8,539 nt of DNA from Planctomycetota bacterium (GCA_021778575.1 JAJYCH010000156.1:1-8539), one strand, 5' to 3'; counted from the first letter of the stretch, positions 1-5,355 are shown. Translations and numbers: made by a program. The notes: generated by a model not told the origin, from the sequence alone.

Positions 1-69
1 CGGCGACGTATCCCGAGATCCGGATAGTAGGTTGCGACTCCTGTCCAGAATAAGCAGAAGGGATGGACC

Positions 70-273
70 ATGCAACAGATTGCGGACACGACCCTACGCG
101 ACTCAAACATCGAAAAGCCTATTCTCACTGATGACTTACAACGGGACGTGGAATAGCATCGTGACCCCAAATATTTTCCCATATTCCGACTTGTCAATGA
201 CTTTTCCGACGGGCTACGCAAGCGGGGGGTGATCGGAGCCGACGCCATGCCGACTTTGGAGGAGCGAAGATGA
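70..273 (+). pseudogene. Possible small leading gene interrupted by an in-frame TAG
   Basis: An ATG at 70 follows a reasonable Shine-Dalgarno-like AAGGGA (about 58-63). It opens a 28-codon frame, beginning MQQIADTTLRD, that stops at TAG 154-156. The same frame then continues without a stop as a plausible charged, hydrophilic protein segment (HRDPKYFPIFRLVNDF, then a DGLRKRG stretch) to TGA 271-273. That stop overlaps the next gene's ATG in an ATGA junction, as expected for an operon. The segment after the TAG has no nearby ATG of its own; the first candidate is GTG at 229. Readings: a 67-residue gene broken by a nonsense mutation, a readthrough gene, or a real 28-residue ORF followed by chance. 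I do not recognise the protein. G+C is lower here than in the genes downstream. Confidence 0.35.
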
Positions 274-500
274 TCGACCCGAAGACGATCGCCCTGGCCT
301 GCATCCGAGACGGCGACCCGATCCCGCCGGCCGCGCTCGCCCTGCTCGACCCCGCGTGGGTGGCCGAACTCACCAGGCCCCGCACGTTGCCCGACGGGCT
401 GCCCGAACTGATCTCCGGCCAGCCACGGAAGGGGCCACACCAGGCGTCACACACGACCGCATACTTGCAGATGATGGGATGCCCGATCGAAGAAAATTAA
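270..500 (+). CDS. Small hypothetical protein, 76 aa
   Basis: The start at 270 is supported by a near-perfect Shine-Dalgarno GGAGGAG at 258-264, five bases upstream, and by the ATGA overlap with the preceding frame. The first two-thirds of the protein use GC-rich third positions and read as a compact soluble domain (MIDPKTIALACIRDGD, then a PAALALLDPAWVAEL helix). The last ~22 residues (from GPHQASH to MGCPIEEN) look less biased. No membrane segment, signal peptide or catalytic motif is visible, and I do not recognise the family. Context suggests a small accessory gene of the phage- or plasmid-like module to its right. The overlapping minus-strand frame at 370..951 is rejected because it lacks a ribosome site and runs through the 640..957 gene. 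Confidence 0.65.
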   Translation: MIDPKTIALACIRDGDPIPPAALALLDPAWVAELTRPRTLPDGLPELISGQPRKGPHQASHTTAYLQMMGCPIEEN

Positions 501-521
501 CGATCAGGCAACCAAACCGAA

Positions 522-536
522 ACACCTCACAGGTGT
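522..536 (+). other. Short hairpin after the 76-aa gene
   Basis: ACACCT at 522-527 and AGGTGT at 531-536 are exact inverted repeats with a three-base loop, about 20 bases after the stop at 498-500. No T-run follows, so a rho-independent terminator is not shown. It could be chance or part of the structured leader that follows. Confidence 0.3.
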
Positions 537-541
537 CCCGT

Positions 542-592
542 TGGGGGGGTATCGCGAACGTCGCCGGGTGTCCACGACGACGGACCCCCCCA
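542..592 (+). promoter_or_regulatory. Long nested hairpin in the leader of the 640..957 gene
   Basis: TGGGGGGGT at 542-550 is perfectly complementary to ACCCCCCCA at 584-592. Inside this 9-bp outer stem, CGTCG (559-563) pairs with CGACG (575-579), so the transcript could fold as two stacked stems. The element lies 48 bases before the ATG at 640. A seven-base G run matched by a seven-base C run is hard to explain as coding sequence, because no gene covers this stretch. Possible roles are RNA stability, transcription attenuation or a protein-binding cruciform. No riboswitch class is recognised. Confidence 0.5.
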
Positions 593-639
593 CCGGGATT
601 TTCGTTCAGAATCGACCACGAACCACAGAGGACCGATCC

Positions 640-957
640 ATGTCGATCACCGCCGATCAGATCCGTGACCGCAATATCGGGGTAGCCCACCAGATTGATC
701 CGCCCCCGATCGGGAGTCCGTGTTGTCTCTGGTCGATGAGGAATGCACGGGCCGATGGCAATGCTTTCTTCACCCCTCGCCTGGGCAAGACGGCCGGTGT
801 CGTCGTCGGCCACCATCAAGAACACGCCGGGGCTGATGTCCTGGCAAAGGTCATGCTCTTCCACGCAGATGGCAAATTCGGGCTCCATCAACAACCCGTT
901 CCGTTCAGCACGGTCCCGGCCGATGGCTATGCCGTCGCGGTCAAACCCCAAGCCTGA
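640..957 (+). CDS. Small hypothetical protein, 105 aa
   Basis: I choose the ATG at 640 because AGAGGA at 627-632 lies seven bases upstream; the frame stays open further left but runs through the hairpin at 542-592. Codon third positions in this frame are strongly G/C, unlike the overlapping minus-strand frame. The protein begins MSITADQIRDRNIG. Its C-terminal half (VMLFHADGKFGLHQQPVPF, then DGYAVAVKP) has alternating hydrophobic and polar residues typical of a small beta-rich domain. No transmembrane segment, nuclease signature or metal cluster is seen; the two adjacent cysteines near residue 28 are isolated. The family is not recognised. It is followed after 68 bases by the 1026..1514 gene, probably in the same transcript. 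Confidence 0.72.
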   Translation: MSITADQIRDRNIGVAHQIDPPPIGSPCCLWSMRNARADGNAFFTPRLGKTAGVVVGHHQEHAGADVLAKVMLFHADGKFGLHQQPVPFSTVPADGYAVAVKPQA

Positions 958-970
958 GTCACACCACCCT

Positions 971-1000
971 CCCCGGCCGGGGCGACCGATCCCGGCCGGG
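971..1000 (+). other. All-GC intergenic hairpin
   Basis: CCCGGCCGGG occurs at 972-981 and again at 991-1000. Each copy is itself a palindrome, and the first sits in the larger palindrome CCCCGGCCGGGG at 971-982. The copies can pair with each other into a 10-bp all-GC stem with a nine-base loop. It lies between the stop at 957 and the ATG at 1026. Without a T-run it is not a standard terminator; it may protect or segment the transcript. Confidence 0.45.
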
Positions 1001-1025
1001 CAATATCTTCGAGAGGACCGGGAGC

Positions 1026-1514
1026 ATGCAACCGCCCATCATCGTCATATTGACCGATCAGCATGGCAACGAATGGCCGATCCGAGGCCAGCAGGACGTG
1101 GATGTCGCGGCGGCGGCCCTCTCCAACCAGCACGACGGCGGCGGCGATGCGGCCCGCGTGAGGTTGGTGGACCTCGCCCGGTCGCGCGGATTCTGTCTGC
1201 CCTTGTCATTCACGGATGAGGTCGAGTTACATAACTGTTGGAGCGGGCGTGTCGCCTTCTCCAGCCGGTACTCCGAAGCCGTCGCCCGCCACCTCGCTGG
1301 GATGCCCGGCGGCGTCGAGGCCCTGCGCTGTCGGGGGCTCAAGCCCGACGGCGACGACCAGGATCTTCGTGGTCAGACCACGACGTTTCCCGAGGCCCCC
1401 ACGCCAACGGCGGCGAAGTTCAGTGACGATCGCAAGTTGCTGGCATCCACCCAGACCGGCCGCGCTGCGTTGGCCCGGATGGGGTACAAGCCCCATGAGA
1501 TCGCCACGCTTTGA
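1026..1514 (+). CDS. Hypothetical protein, 162 aa
   Basis: The ATG at 1026 follows GAGAGG (1011-1016) and GGGAG (1020-1024), so the start is reasonably placed although the second motif is very close. The frame has GC-rich third positions throughout, and the competing + frame (1216..1980) and - frames lack this in the overlap. The N-terminus is hydrophobic but short (PPIIVILTDQHG) and is more like a beta strand than a membrane anchor. The middle (ALSNQHDGGG to HLAGMPGG) and a polar linker rich in D, T and P lead to a helical C-terminus (KLLASTQTGRAALARMGYKP). I do not recognise the family or see catalytic motifs. It sits in the run of small + strand genes, 70 bases before the next start. Confidence 0.82.
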   Translation: MQPPIIVILTDQHGNEWPIRGQQDVDVAAAALSNQHDGGGDAARVRLVDLARSRGFCLPLSFTDEVELHNCWSGRVAFSSRYSEAVARHLAGMPGGVEALRCRGLKPDGDDQDLRGQTTTFPEAPTPTAAKFSDDRKLLASTQTGRAALARMGYKPHEIATL

Positions 1515-1530
1515 TGTAACGACGCGCCAT

Positions 1531-1553
1531 CCCCGCCAGGCAGTCCGGCGGGG
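1531..1553 (+). other. GC-rich intergenic hairpin
   Basis: CCCCGCC at 1531-1537 is an exact inverted match to GGCGGGG at 1547-1553, with a nine-base loop. It falls in the 70-base gap between the stop at 1512-1514 and the GTG at 1585. Only a weak CTCTTGCATT follows, so it is at best a weak terminator or an RNA-stabilising stem. Confidence 0.4.
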
Positions 1554-1584
1554 CTCTTGCATTCCGATCCCGGGAGTATACCCC

Positions 1585-1980
1585 GTGCGAACCCTGCTCG
1601 CCCTCGCTTCGGATGAGCCGGTCCTGTACGGCCGGCTGGGATGCCACCGATTCGGCCCCGATCGCGGGCGCCCGACGCTGTCCCTGGCCGCATGGTGCCC
1701 CTGGTGCAAAGACAGGCATGCGGCCGACGTGCCGGAAGCGCTGGCGGGCCGGCTCGACATCGCGATCCCGATCAATGCGCCCTGCCGGGTCGGGGCGTTC
1801 GCTGGCCGGACCATTCATCTTGTCATCGATCCCGACCACGCGGCCGAGGCGCGCCGGACAATCCGGCATCACGGCCAGGCCCTCCGGCGGTTCCTGGTCG
1901 AGCGGCGGCTCCGGCACCAGTTCGCCGAGTCGAGGCGGCACGCGCGAGAATGGGACGTGCTGCCGACGGCCGGCGCATGA
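1585..1980 (+). CDS. Hypothetical protein with CxxCxxxH motif, 131 aa
   Basis: The frame is open from 1216, but its first part overlaps the better-supported 1026..1514 gene. GTG at 1585, preceded by CGGGAG (1571-1576), is the first sensible start after that gene. The protein begins MRTLLALASDEPV. Residues 37-45 read WCPWCKDRH, a CxxCxxxH cluster (C38, C41, H45), with another cysteine at 67, so a small zinc knuckle is possible. WCPWC-type motifs occur in small planctomycete and actinobacterial accessory proteins, as far as I recall. The C-terminal third is rich in arginine and helical (ALRRFLVERRLRHQFAESRR), suggesting nucleic-acid binding. That function is inferred, not shown. Its last codons overlap a tiny ORF at 1977. 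Confidence 0.78.
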   Translation: MRTLLALASDEPVLYGRLGCHRFGPDRGRPTLSLAAWCPWCKDRHAADVPEALAGRLDIAIPINAPCRVGAFAGRTIHLVIDPDHAAEARRTIRHHGQALRRFLVERRLRHQFAESRRHAREWDVLPTAGA

Positions 1981-2051
1981 CCGCCTCACGATGCCTGGGC
2001 CACGTCCGGGGTGTGGTCGCGCGACGAACATCAAAACGGAAGAGATCATGA
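1977..2051 (+). CDS. Candidate 24-residue basic peptide coupled by two ATGA overlaps
   Basis: ATG at 1977 overlaps the TGA of the preceding gene (ATGA 1977-1980). The 24-codon frame ends in a TGA (2049-2051) that overlaps the ATG of the following gene (ATGA 2048-2051). The peptide starts MTASRCLGHVRG and ends RRTSKRKRS, with eight Arg/Lys in 24 residues. Two exact ATGA junctions suggest translational coupling, but a frame this short arises easily by chance in GC-rich DNA, and no clear ribosome site precedes it. The next gene's own GGAAGAG lies inside it. Low confidence as a functional gene. Confidence 0.25.
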   Translation: MTASRCLGHVRGVVARRTSKRKRS

Positions 2052-2656
2052 ACCAGCCGGACAGACGGCGTGACCAGCACCCCTGGTGCCGCCAGGCCAA
2101 GGAATCCGAATCCTCCTACGCGGCGTTCCTCAAATATCGGGACATGGGCGCCGCCAGGTCGCTGGAGGCCCTGAACCGGGGCGATGCCGGAGCGATGCCG
2201 AGAATCGCCAGCCTCAAGCGGCTCTCGGCCGCCCACGGGTGGGTTGAGCGATCTCGGGCGTGGGATAACCACCTCCAGGCCGAACGCGACCGGGTCGCGG
2301 CCGAATACGCGGCCATGTGGGAGCGCCGCCGGCTAGACGCGATCGACGAGGCGTGGAACACGTCCAGGCGGCTCCGCGAGAAGGCGGACCGGATGCTAGC
2401 CTTCCCGCTCCAGACGACCGAGACGTCCAAGGACGGGCAGACGGTCATCATCAGCCCGGCCCGGTGGACTCTCTCGACGGCGCTGGAGATGATCCGGCTC
2501 GCGATGGAGATCGAGGCGAACATCCTGCACCTCACGCGGATCGACCCGCACAAGGCCAGCCTGCCGGAGTTGAAGGCGATGAGGACGACCATCGGCGAGG
2601 CCAAAGCGTCGGCCGTCGAAGCCGATCCGGCCCCCTGCCAATCCCCCGCGAGATGA
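2048..2656 (+). CDS. Phage terminase small subunit-like protein, 202 aa (first of a pair)
   Basis: The ATG at 2048 has GGAAGAG at 2038-2044; the upstream part of the open frame overlaps the 1585..1980 gene and is discarded. The protein starts MNQPDRRRDQHPW. It then follows a layout I associate with phage small-terminase-like proteins: an AYAAF-type helix (SSYAAFLKYRDMGAARS, about residues 22-38), a spacer, W-V-E-R-S-R-A-W-D near residues 70-78, and a long charged helix (HLQAERDRVAAEYAAMWERR). A conserved DGQTVIISPARW-type segment and a final helical bundle follow. Small terminases recognise packaging sites on phage DNA and feed the large ATPase-nuclease subunit. No large subunit, portal or capsid gene is nearby, so packaging is unproven; another DNA-binding role is possible. 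Its paralogue starts five bases after its stop. Confidence 0.8.
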   Translation: MNQPDRRRDQHPWCRQAKESESSYAAFLKYRDMGAARSLEALNRGDAGAMPRIASLKRLSAAHGWVERSRAWDNHLQAERDRVAAEYAAMWERRRLDAIDEAWNTSRRLREKADRMLAFPLQTTETSKDGQTVIISPARWTLSTALEMIRLAMEIEANILHLTRIDPHKASLPELKAMRTTIGEAKASAVEADPAPCQSPAR

Positions 2657-2660
2657 CGCC

Positions 2661-3257
2661 ATGAGCCGAGCGGACAAAGATCGAGGTCAGCATCCCTGGT
2701 CGAGGCTCGCCGCCGAGACTTCGACCGCCTACGCGGCGTTCCTGGCCTACAGGGACATGGGCATTAAGCGGTCCATCGACAAGGCTTGGGCGGCCTATCG
2801 GGCAAAGACCGGCAATGCCGGGGCAACGAATCAGCCGTCCGGGCAATTCTGTGCCCAGTCATCCCGGTTCCGCTGGTCCGAGCGGGCGCGTGCCTGGGAC
2901 GATCACCTCGCGGCGGAGCGGGACCGGGTGGCGGCGGCCGAGGCTCGCAAGTGGGAGCGGCGTCGTCAGGCGAGCCTGGAGGACAACTATCAGGTCGCCC
3001 AACAGATCCGCGAGAAGCTCAGGGCCATGCTCAAGTGGCCGATCTCCCGGACCCGCACCGAGGATGGGTTGACGATCATCGAGCCGGCCCGGTGGAACTT
3101 CATGACGGTTGCAAGGCTGGCCATGATGGTGGCCGAGCTGGAGACGGCGACTTACAACGCCATCGCGGCGGACGTGGATGAGATGACCGACGTCGAGGTT
3201 GGGGCCGTCGCGGGCCTTCACGACGAGCCGCAGGGTCCTCGACTGGCCGGGGGCTGA
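2661..3257 (+). CDS. Phage terminase small subunit-like protein, 198 aa (second of a pair)
   Basis: The ATG at 2661 is four bases beyond the stop of the preceding gene. No strong Shine-Dalgarno is seen, so translation is probably coupled. The protein aligns with its neighbour nearly end to end. Shared blocks are QHPW near the N-terminus, AYAAFLxYRDMGxxRS, WxERxRAWDxHLxAERDRVAA, KWERRR versus MWERRR, and DGxTIIxPARW. It differs by an insert after the AYAAF helix (KAWAAYRAKTGNAG to QSSRF) and by an acidic, divergent C-terminus (VDEMTDVEVGAV). The pair therefore looks like a tandem duplication that has diverged rather than a recent copy. The role is as for the first copy: DNA-site recognition in phage packaging is the family expectation, but no other packaging genes are present here. 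Confidence 0.8.
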   Translation: MSRADKDRGQHPWSRLAAETSTAYAAFLAYRDMGIKRSIDKAWAAYRAKTGNAGATNQPSGQFCAQSSRFRWSERARAWDDHLAAERDRVAAAEARKWERRRQASLEDNYQVAQQIREKLRAMLKWPISRTRTEDGLTIIEPARWNFMTVARLAMMVAELETATYNAIAADVDEMTDVEVGAVAGLHDEPQGPRLAGG

Positions 3258-3266
3258 GGGTTGATC

Positions 3267-3282
3267 TCGGCGCCTGCGCCGA
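3267..3282 (+). terminator. Terminator-like hairpin after the paralogue pair
   Basis: TCGGCGC (3267-3273) is an exact inverted match to GCGCCGA (3276-3282), giving a tight GC stem starting nine bases after the stop at 3255-3257. There is no T-run, so it is a candidate factor-dependent terminator or 3'-end stabiliser rather than a proven rho-independent terminator. Confidence 0.4.
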
Positions 3283-3333
3283 ACACCGCCACGTCATACC
3301 CAACTCATGCCGGCGCCCACTTGGGGACTTTGG

Positions 3334-3351
3334 CCAAAAACCCGTTTTTGG
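3334..3351. other. AT-core inverted repeat in the 3258-3602 spacer
   Basis: CCAAAAA (3334-3340) and TTTTTGG (3345-3351) are perfect inverted repeats around the four-base loop CCCG. The A5 and T5 runs could give a terminator reading in either direction (weak stem next to a U-run), or the element could be a protein-binding dyad. It lies about 40 bases upstream of the promoter-like sequence at 3391-3399 and separates the left GC-rich operon from the low-GC ATPase. Confidence 0.4.
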
Positions 3352-3382
3352 GCAGAAGAATATGGGCAACGCAGTGCATTTT

Positions 3383-3397
3383 TGTGCAAGTGGTATA
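3383..3397. repeat. Two iteron-like half-sites matching the 6866-6880 pair
   Basis: GTGCAAGTGGTATA here matches GTGCAGGTGGTACA at 6867-6880 with only two differences, both transitions. The two half-sites start at 3383 (TGTGCA) and 3392 (GGTATA), the same nine-base step as the pair at 6866 and 6875. GGTATA is the exact complement of TATACC at 7013-7018 in the right arm. The pair overlaps the -10-like TATAAT, so a protein bound here would block that promoter. With only two sites, chance cannot be excluded. Confidence 0.35.
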
Positions 3398-3399
3398 AT
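3391..3399 (+). promoter_or_regulatory. Extended -10 promoter candidate upstream of the ATPase
   Basis: TGGTATAAT at 3391-3399 is a perfect extended -10 (TGnTATAAT). No good -35 is seen 16-18 bases upstream, which is normal for extended -10 promoters. Transcription would start near 3406, leaving a leader of about 200 bases before the ATPase ATG at 3603. The low-GC context makes a chance hit more likely than in the flanking DNA. Confidence 0.45.
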
Positions 3400-3443
3400 G
3401 GTCACAATGTAGCCCGGTTCCCAGGCGGACGGGCAAGGCGATC

Positions 3444-3587
3444 GTGGCGTTGGCGGTGCGAGAGATCATTGATGAAGAGATCGCGATGGGACTTGTGTAT
3501 ACAAAAGTATACTATTTACAGCTAAAAAAAAACGCTACAATGTCCAGATTGATGACGCTTAACATCCGGAACCAATTGATTTTTTAG
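3444..3587 (+). CDS. Candidate small ORF (47 aa) in the ATPase leader
   Basis: A frame open from 3399 has a GTG at 3444 preceded by AAGG (3435-3438). It reads VREIIDEEIAMGLVYTKVYY, then LQLKKNATMSRLMTLN, and ends at TAG 3585-3587. An alternative start is ATG 3486, after GAAGAG. The residue mix (helical acidic start, then a basic segment) resembles real protein more than random translation. It is in the same frame as the ATPase, separated by one TAG and five sense codons, so it could be a leader peptide, an eroded N-terminal part, or the tail of a lost gene. It contains an A9 run (3524-3532), which is prone to slippage. Family not recognised. Confidence 0.3.
   Translation: MALAVREIIDEEIAMGLVYTKVYYLQLKKNATMSRLMTLNIRNQLIF
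3497..3512. promoter_or_regulatory. GTATAC-AAAA-GTATAC operator-like dyad
   Basis: GTATAC occurs at 3497-3502 and 3507-3512, separated by AAAA. Each half is a palindrome and the halves also form a dyad with a ten-base period, one helical turn. This geometry suits a dimeric repressor. TATACT at 3508-3513 could also serve as a -10 element. It lies about 90 bases upstream of the ATPase start and within the candidate small ORF, so the two readings compete in part. Confidence 0.35.
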
Positions 3588-3602
3588 TTTGGGGTTCTTT
3601 GG

Positions 3603-4967
3603 ATGTCTGATATGTGGGATACCCTTGGTTTTTCTCAAAGTCCCTATGACGCCCGCCCTTTGGGCCCAGTGTCAGAGGATGAGGAACTCCTCGTAAATCG
3701 ACAAGAAGAATCAATTGAAATTTGCACAACTCTTGATTCTCTTCAGGAAGGTTTTGTGGTCCTTTCCGGTCCACCGGGGGTCGGCAAGACCAGTTTCTTC
3801 AATGTCCAACAATTTCGCCTGGCGACCGAGAAGGCCGAATTTGGTCCAAAGTTGCTCCCAAATTACCGGCTTTGCAGCATATACCCTGGAGATGCACCGA
3901 AGACGATCGCCTTGAGAGCCCTGGAAAACCTGGTCCGTTCCGTGCAACAAAATTGCACGCAAGAAGGAGTATCGTTACCGTCCGGGACAGCCAAGATTAG
4001 CAAATGGTTGAATTCCAAGGGAAACTCCGGTTTTGACATTGGACTGGATATCCTGGGATTTGGCGGATCTTTTGGACGATCGGTTGAACTGCCGGGAGTA
4101 GAGAGTATTTCGTTTGAAGGTCTTCAGGATGCCATCGAATGCGTCGTTAGCGAGGTCGTTGGTAAACTGAAATTCGACGGCGCATTCCTTGCCCTGGACA
4201 ACATTGAGAATTTAGAAAACCTGGAATTAAAAAGATTGCTTATAACGTTTCGTGACACGCTATTCTCGATTTCTCGTGTATGGTGGGTTTTGATCGGACA
4301 GAGTGGACTGGGAAGTCTTATCCAGTCTCTTGACAAGAGGGTCTCTGACCGTCTTACCGGGACGGGACTGGAGTTGCTGCCTCTTTCCTTCGATGAACTT
4401 GAGAGTGCCATCGGCCTGAGAGTCAAGAAATTTTCAAAGTCTTCCGATGCTCTTAGTCCTCTACCTACCAATATACACAAGTTGCTTTATGACGCTTCGC
4501 ACGGAGAGATCAGGTTTGTTTTCAAGTATAGTCATGAAATTTGCACAAAATTTGTCGAAAGCATTCGCAAGGCCGTGATGACCAGTTTCGAGGGCGGCAA
4601 GGATGAAAAATCCCAACTTTATATTCAAATGGCTGACAGAATCGCAAAAGCCCTGATCAATCGACAGATTCCGGCTAAACGAGCTGAATCCCTGTTGAAG
4701 GATATTGTGAAACAGGAATTTGATCGATTGGATCTTCAGCCTGAAACCAAGAAGATGCTCGGAAAACTGGCCAAGAAAGGCGAGGCTCGATCGAGAGATT
4801 TCGAGGAGTTCGATTGTTCGTCGAGGCAACAATTCTTTAACAAGTACCTCAAAAAACTTCACTCGCAGGGTCTCCTTTCCAAAAGGCAACAGGGGTCCGC
4901 TGTCTTCTATCAATTGCGCGGGTTGGGTGCGATTGCATTTAAACTCAAGCTTGTCGATTCCAATTAG
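3603..4967 (+). CDS. Cdc6/Orc1-like AAA+ ATPase with C-terminal winged helix, 454 aa
   Basis: The N-terminus (LGFSQSPYDARPL, then LLVNRQEES at about 29-37) has the layout seen before the P-loop in Orc1/Cdc6-like and related AAA+ ATPases. Walker A is GPPGVGKTS at residues 56-64. Walker B is FLALDNIE near 195-202, giving D199 and an acidic E202. A sensor-1-like strand (WWVLIGQSG) lies at about 227-235. SDRLTG followed by LLPLSFDELESAI near 255-275 is the usual sensor-2 and lid region. The last ~70 residues (KKGEARSRDFEEF to GSAVFYQL) look like a winged helix-turn-helix. It therefore probably binds ATP and DNA or a partner protein. No nuclease, TIR or other effector domain is visible. G+C is clearly lower than in the flanking genes, suggesting transfer. 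The start has only a weak ribosome site (GGGG at 3591-3594). Confidence 0.92.
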   Translation: MSDMWDTLGFSQSPYDARPLGPVSEDEELLVNRQEESIEICTTLDSLQEGFVVLSGPPGVGKTSFFNVQQFRLATEKAEFGPKLLPNYRLCSIYPGDAPKTIALRALENLVRSVQQNCTQEGVSLPSGTAKISKWLNSKGNSGFDIGLDILGFGGSFGRSVELPGVESISFEGLQDAIECVVSEVVGKLKFDGAFLALDNIENLENLELKRLLITFRDTLFSISRVWWVLIGQSGLGSLIQSLDKRVSDRLTGTGLELLPLSFDELESAIGLRVKKFSKSSDALSPLPTNIHKLLYDASHGEIRFVFKYSHEICTKFVESIRKAVMTSFEGGKDEKSQLYIQMADRIAKALINRQIPAKRAESLLKDIVKQEFDRLDLQPETKKMLGKLAKKGEARSRDFEEFDCSSRQQFFNKYLKKLHSQGLLSKRQQGSAVFYQLRGLGAIAFKLKLVDSN

Positions 4968-5302
4968 ATCCAGCCCCATGCCTCAATATCATTACTTGTT
5001 GCCTCGTTGTGACCAGCGATTACTACAATCTCGTCCTCCCAACACGTCGCCTCGACCGCCAATTCGTGCGTGCTCGCCACCAAGCAACAAAGGTTGTGGC
5101 AAAGCACCTTGCACAACGCCTCTTTGACCATCGCCGCGTCCGCCTTGCTTCGGAGGCTGTCTCCGAACTTCGCCTTCATTATGGAGAAGGTGGATTCGAC
5201 GTTGCTCCGCTTGTGACAGCGCGCGAAGAGTTCGTGTCGCCTGAACCCGCAAAAGAAGTCTTTCCTCGCGAAGGCCGCCCAGGCTTGGGCGCCCCGAATC
5301 GA
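4964..5302 (-). pseudogene. Insertion-sequence transposase, C-terminal remnant
   Basis: On the minus strand, codons from 5302 to 4967 read without a stop for 112 residues. They include HKRSNVESTFSIMKAKFGD and LRSKADAAMVKEALCKVLCHN, the hallmark C-terminal block of a DDE transposase family (DDE_Tnp_1-like, IS4/IS5 group). The Glu in SNVE is the likely last catalytic residue. Full-length members are several hundred residues; the part carrying the two catalytic Asp is missing. Upstream in frame is TGA (complement of 5303-5305), and within 55 bases the unrelated 5356..6612 gene ends. The first ATG-initiated frame begins only at 5179, inside the conserved block, so nothing functional is made. Its stop TAA (4964-4966) overlaps the convergent ATPase stop. 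The subfamily is not assigned, and terminal inverted repeats were not identified. Confidence 0.85.
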
Positions 5303-5355
5303 TCAGGCACATCGGAACACGCGCCGCAATCGCTCGCCGGACGCGAGCATTCCCA

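Noticed and set aside
1..69. Tail of a gene entering from the left
   Set aside because: One frame ends at TAG 25-27 after eight codons and another stays open to 232, but neither gives enough sequence to judge coding.
370..951. 193-codon open frame on the minus strand
   Set aside because: It covers the well-supported + strand gene at 640..957, the hairpin at 542-592 and the 270..500 gene, has no ribosome site and no recognisable motif.
1216..1584. N-terminal extension of the 1585..1980 gene
   Set aside because: It overlaps 1026..1514, is Arg/Pro/Ser-rich like a shadow frame, and a ribosome site precedes GTG 1585.
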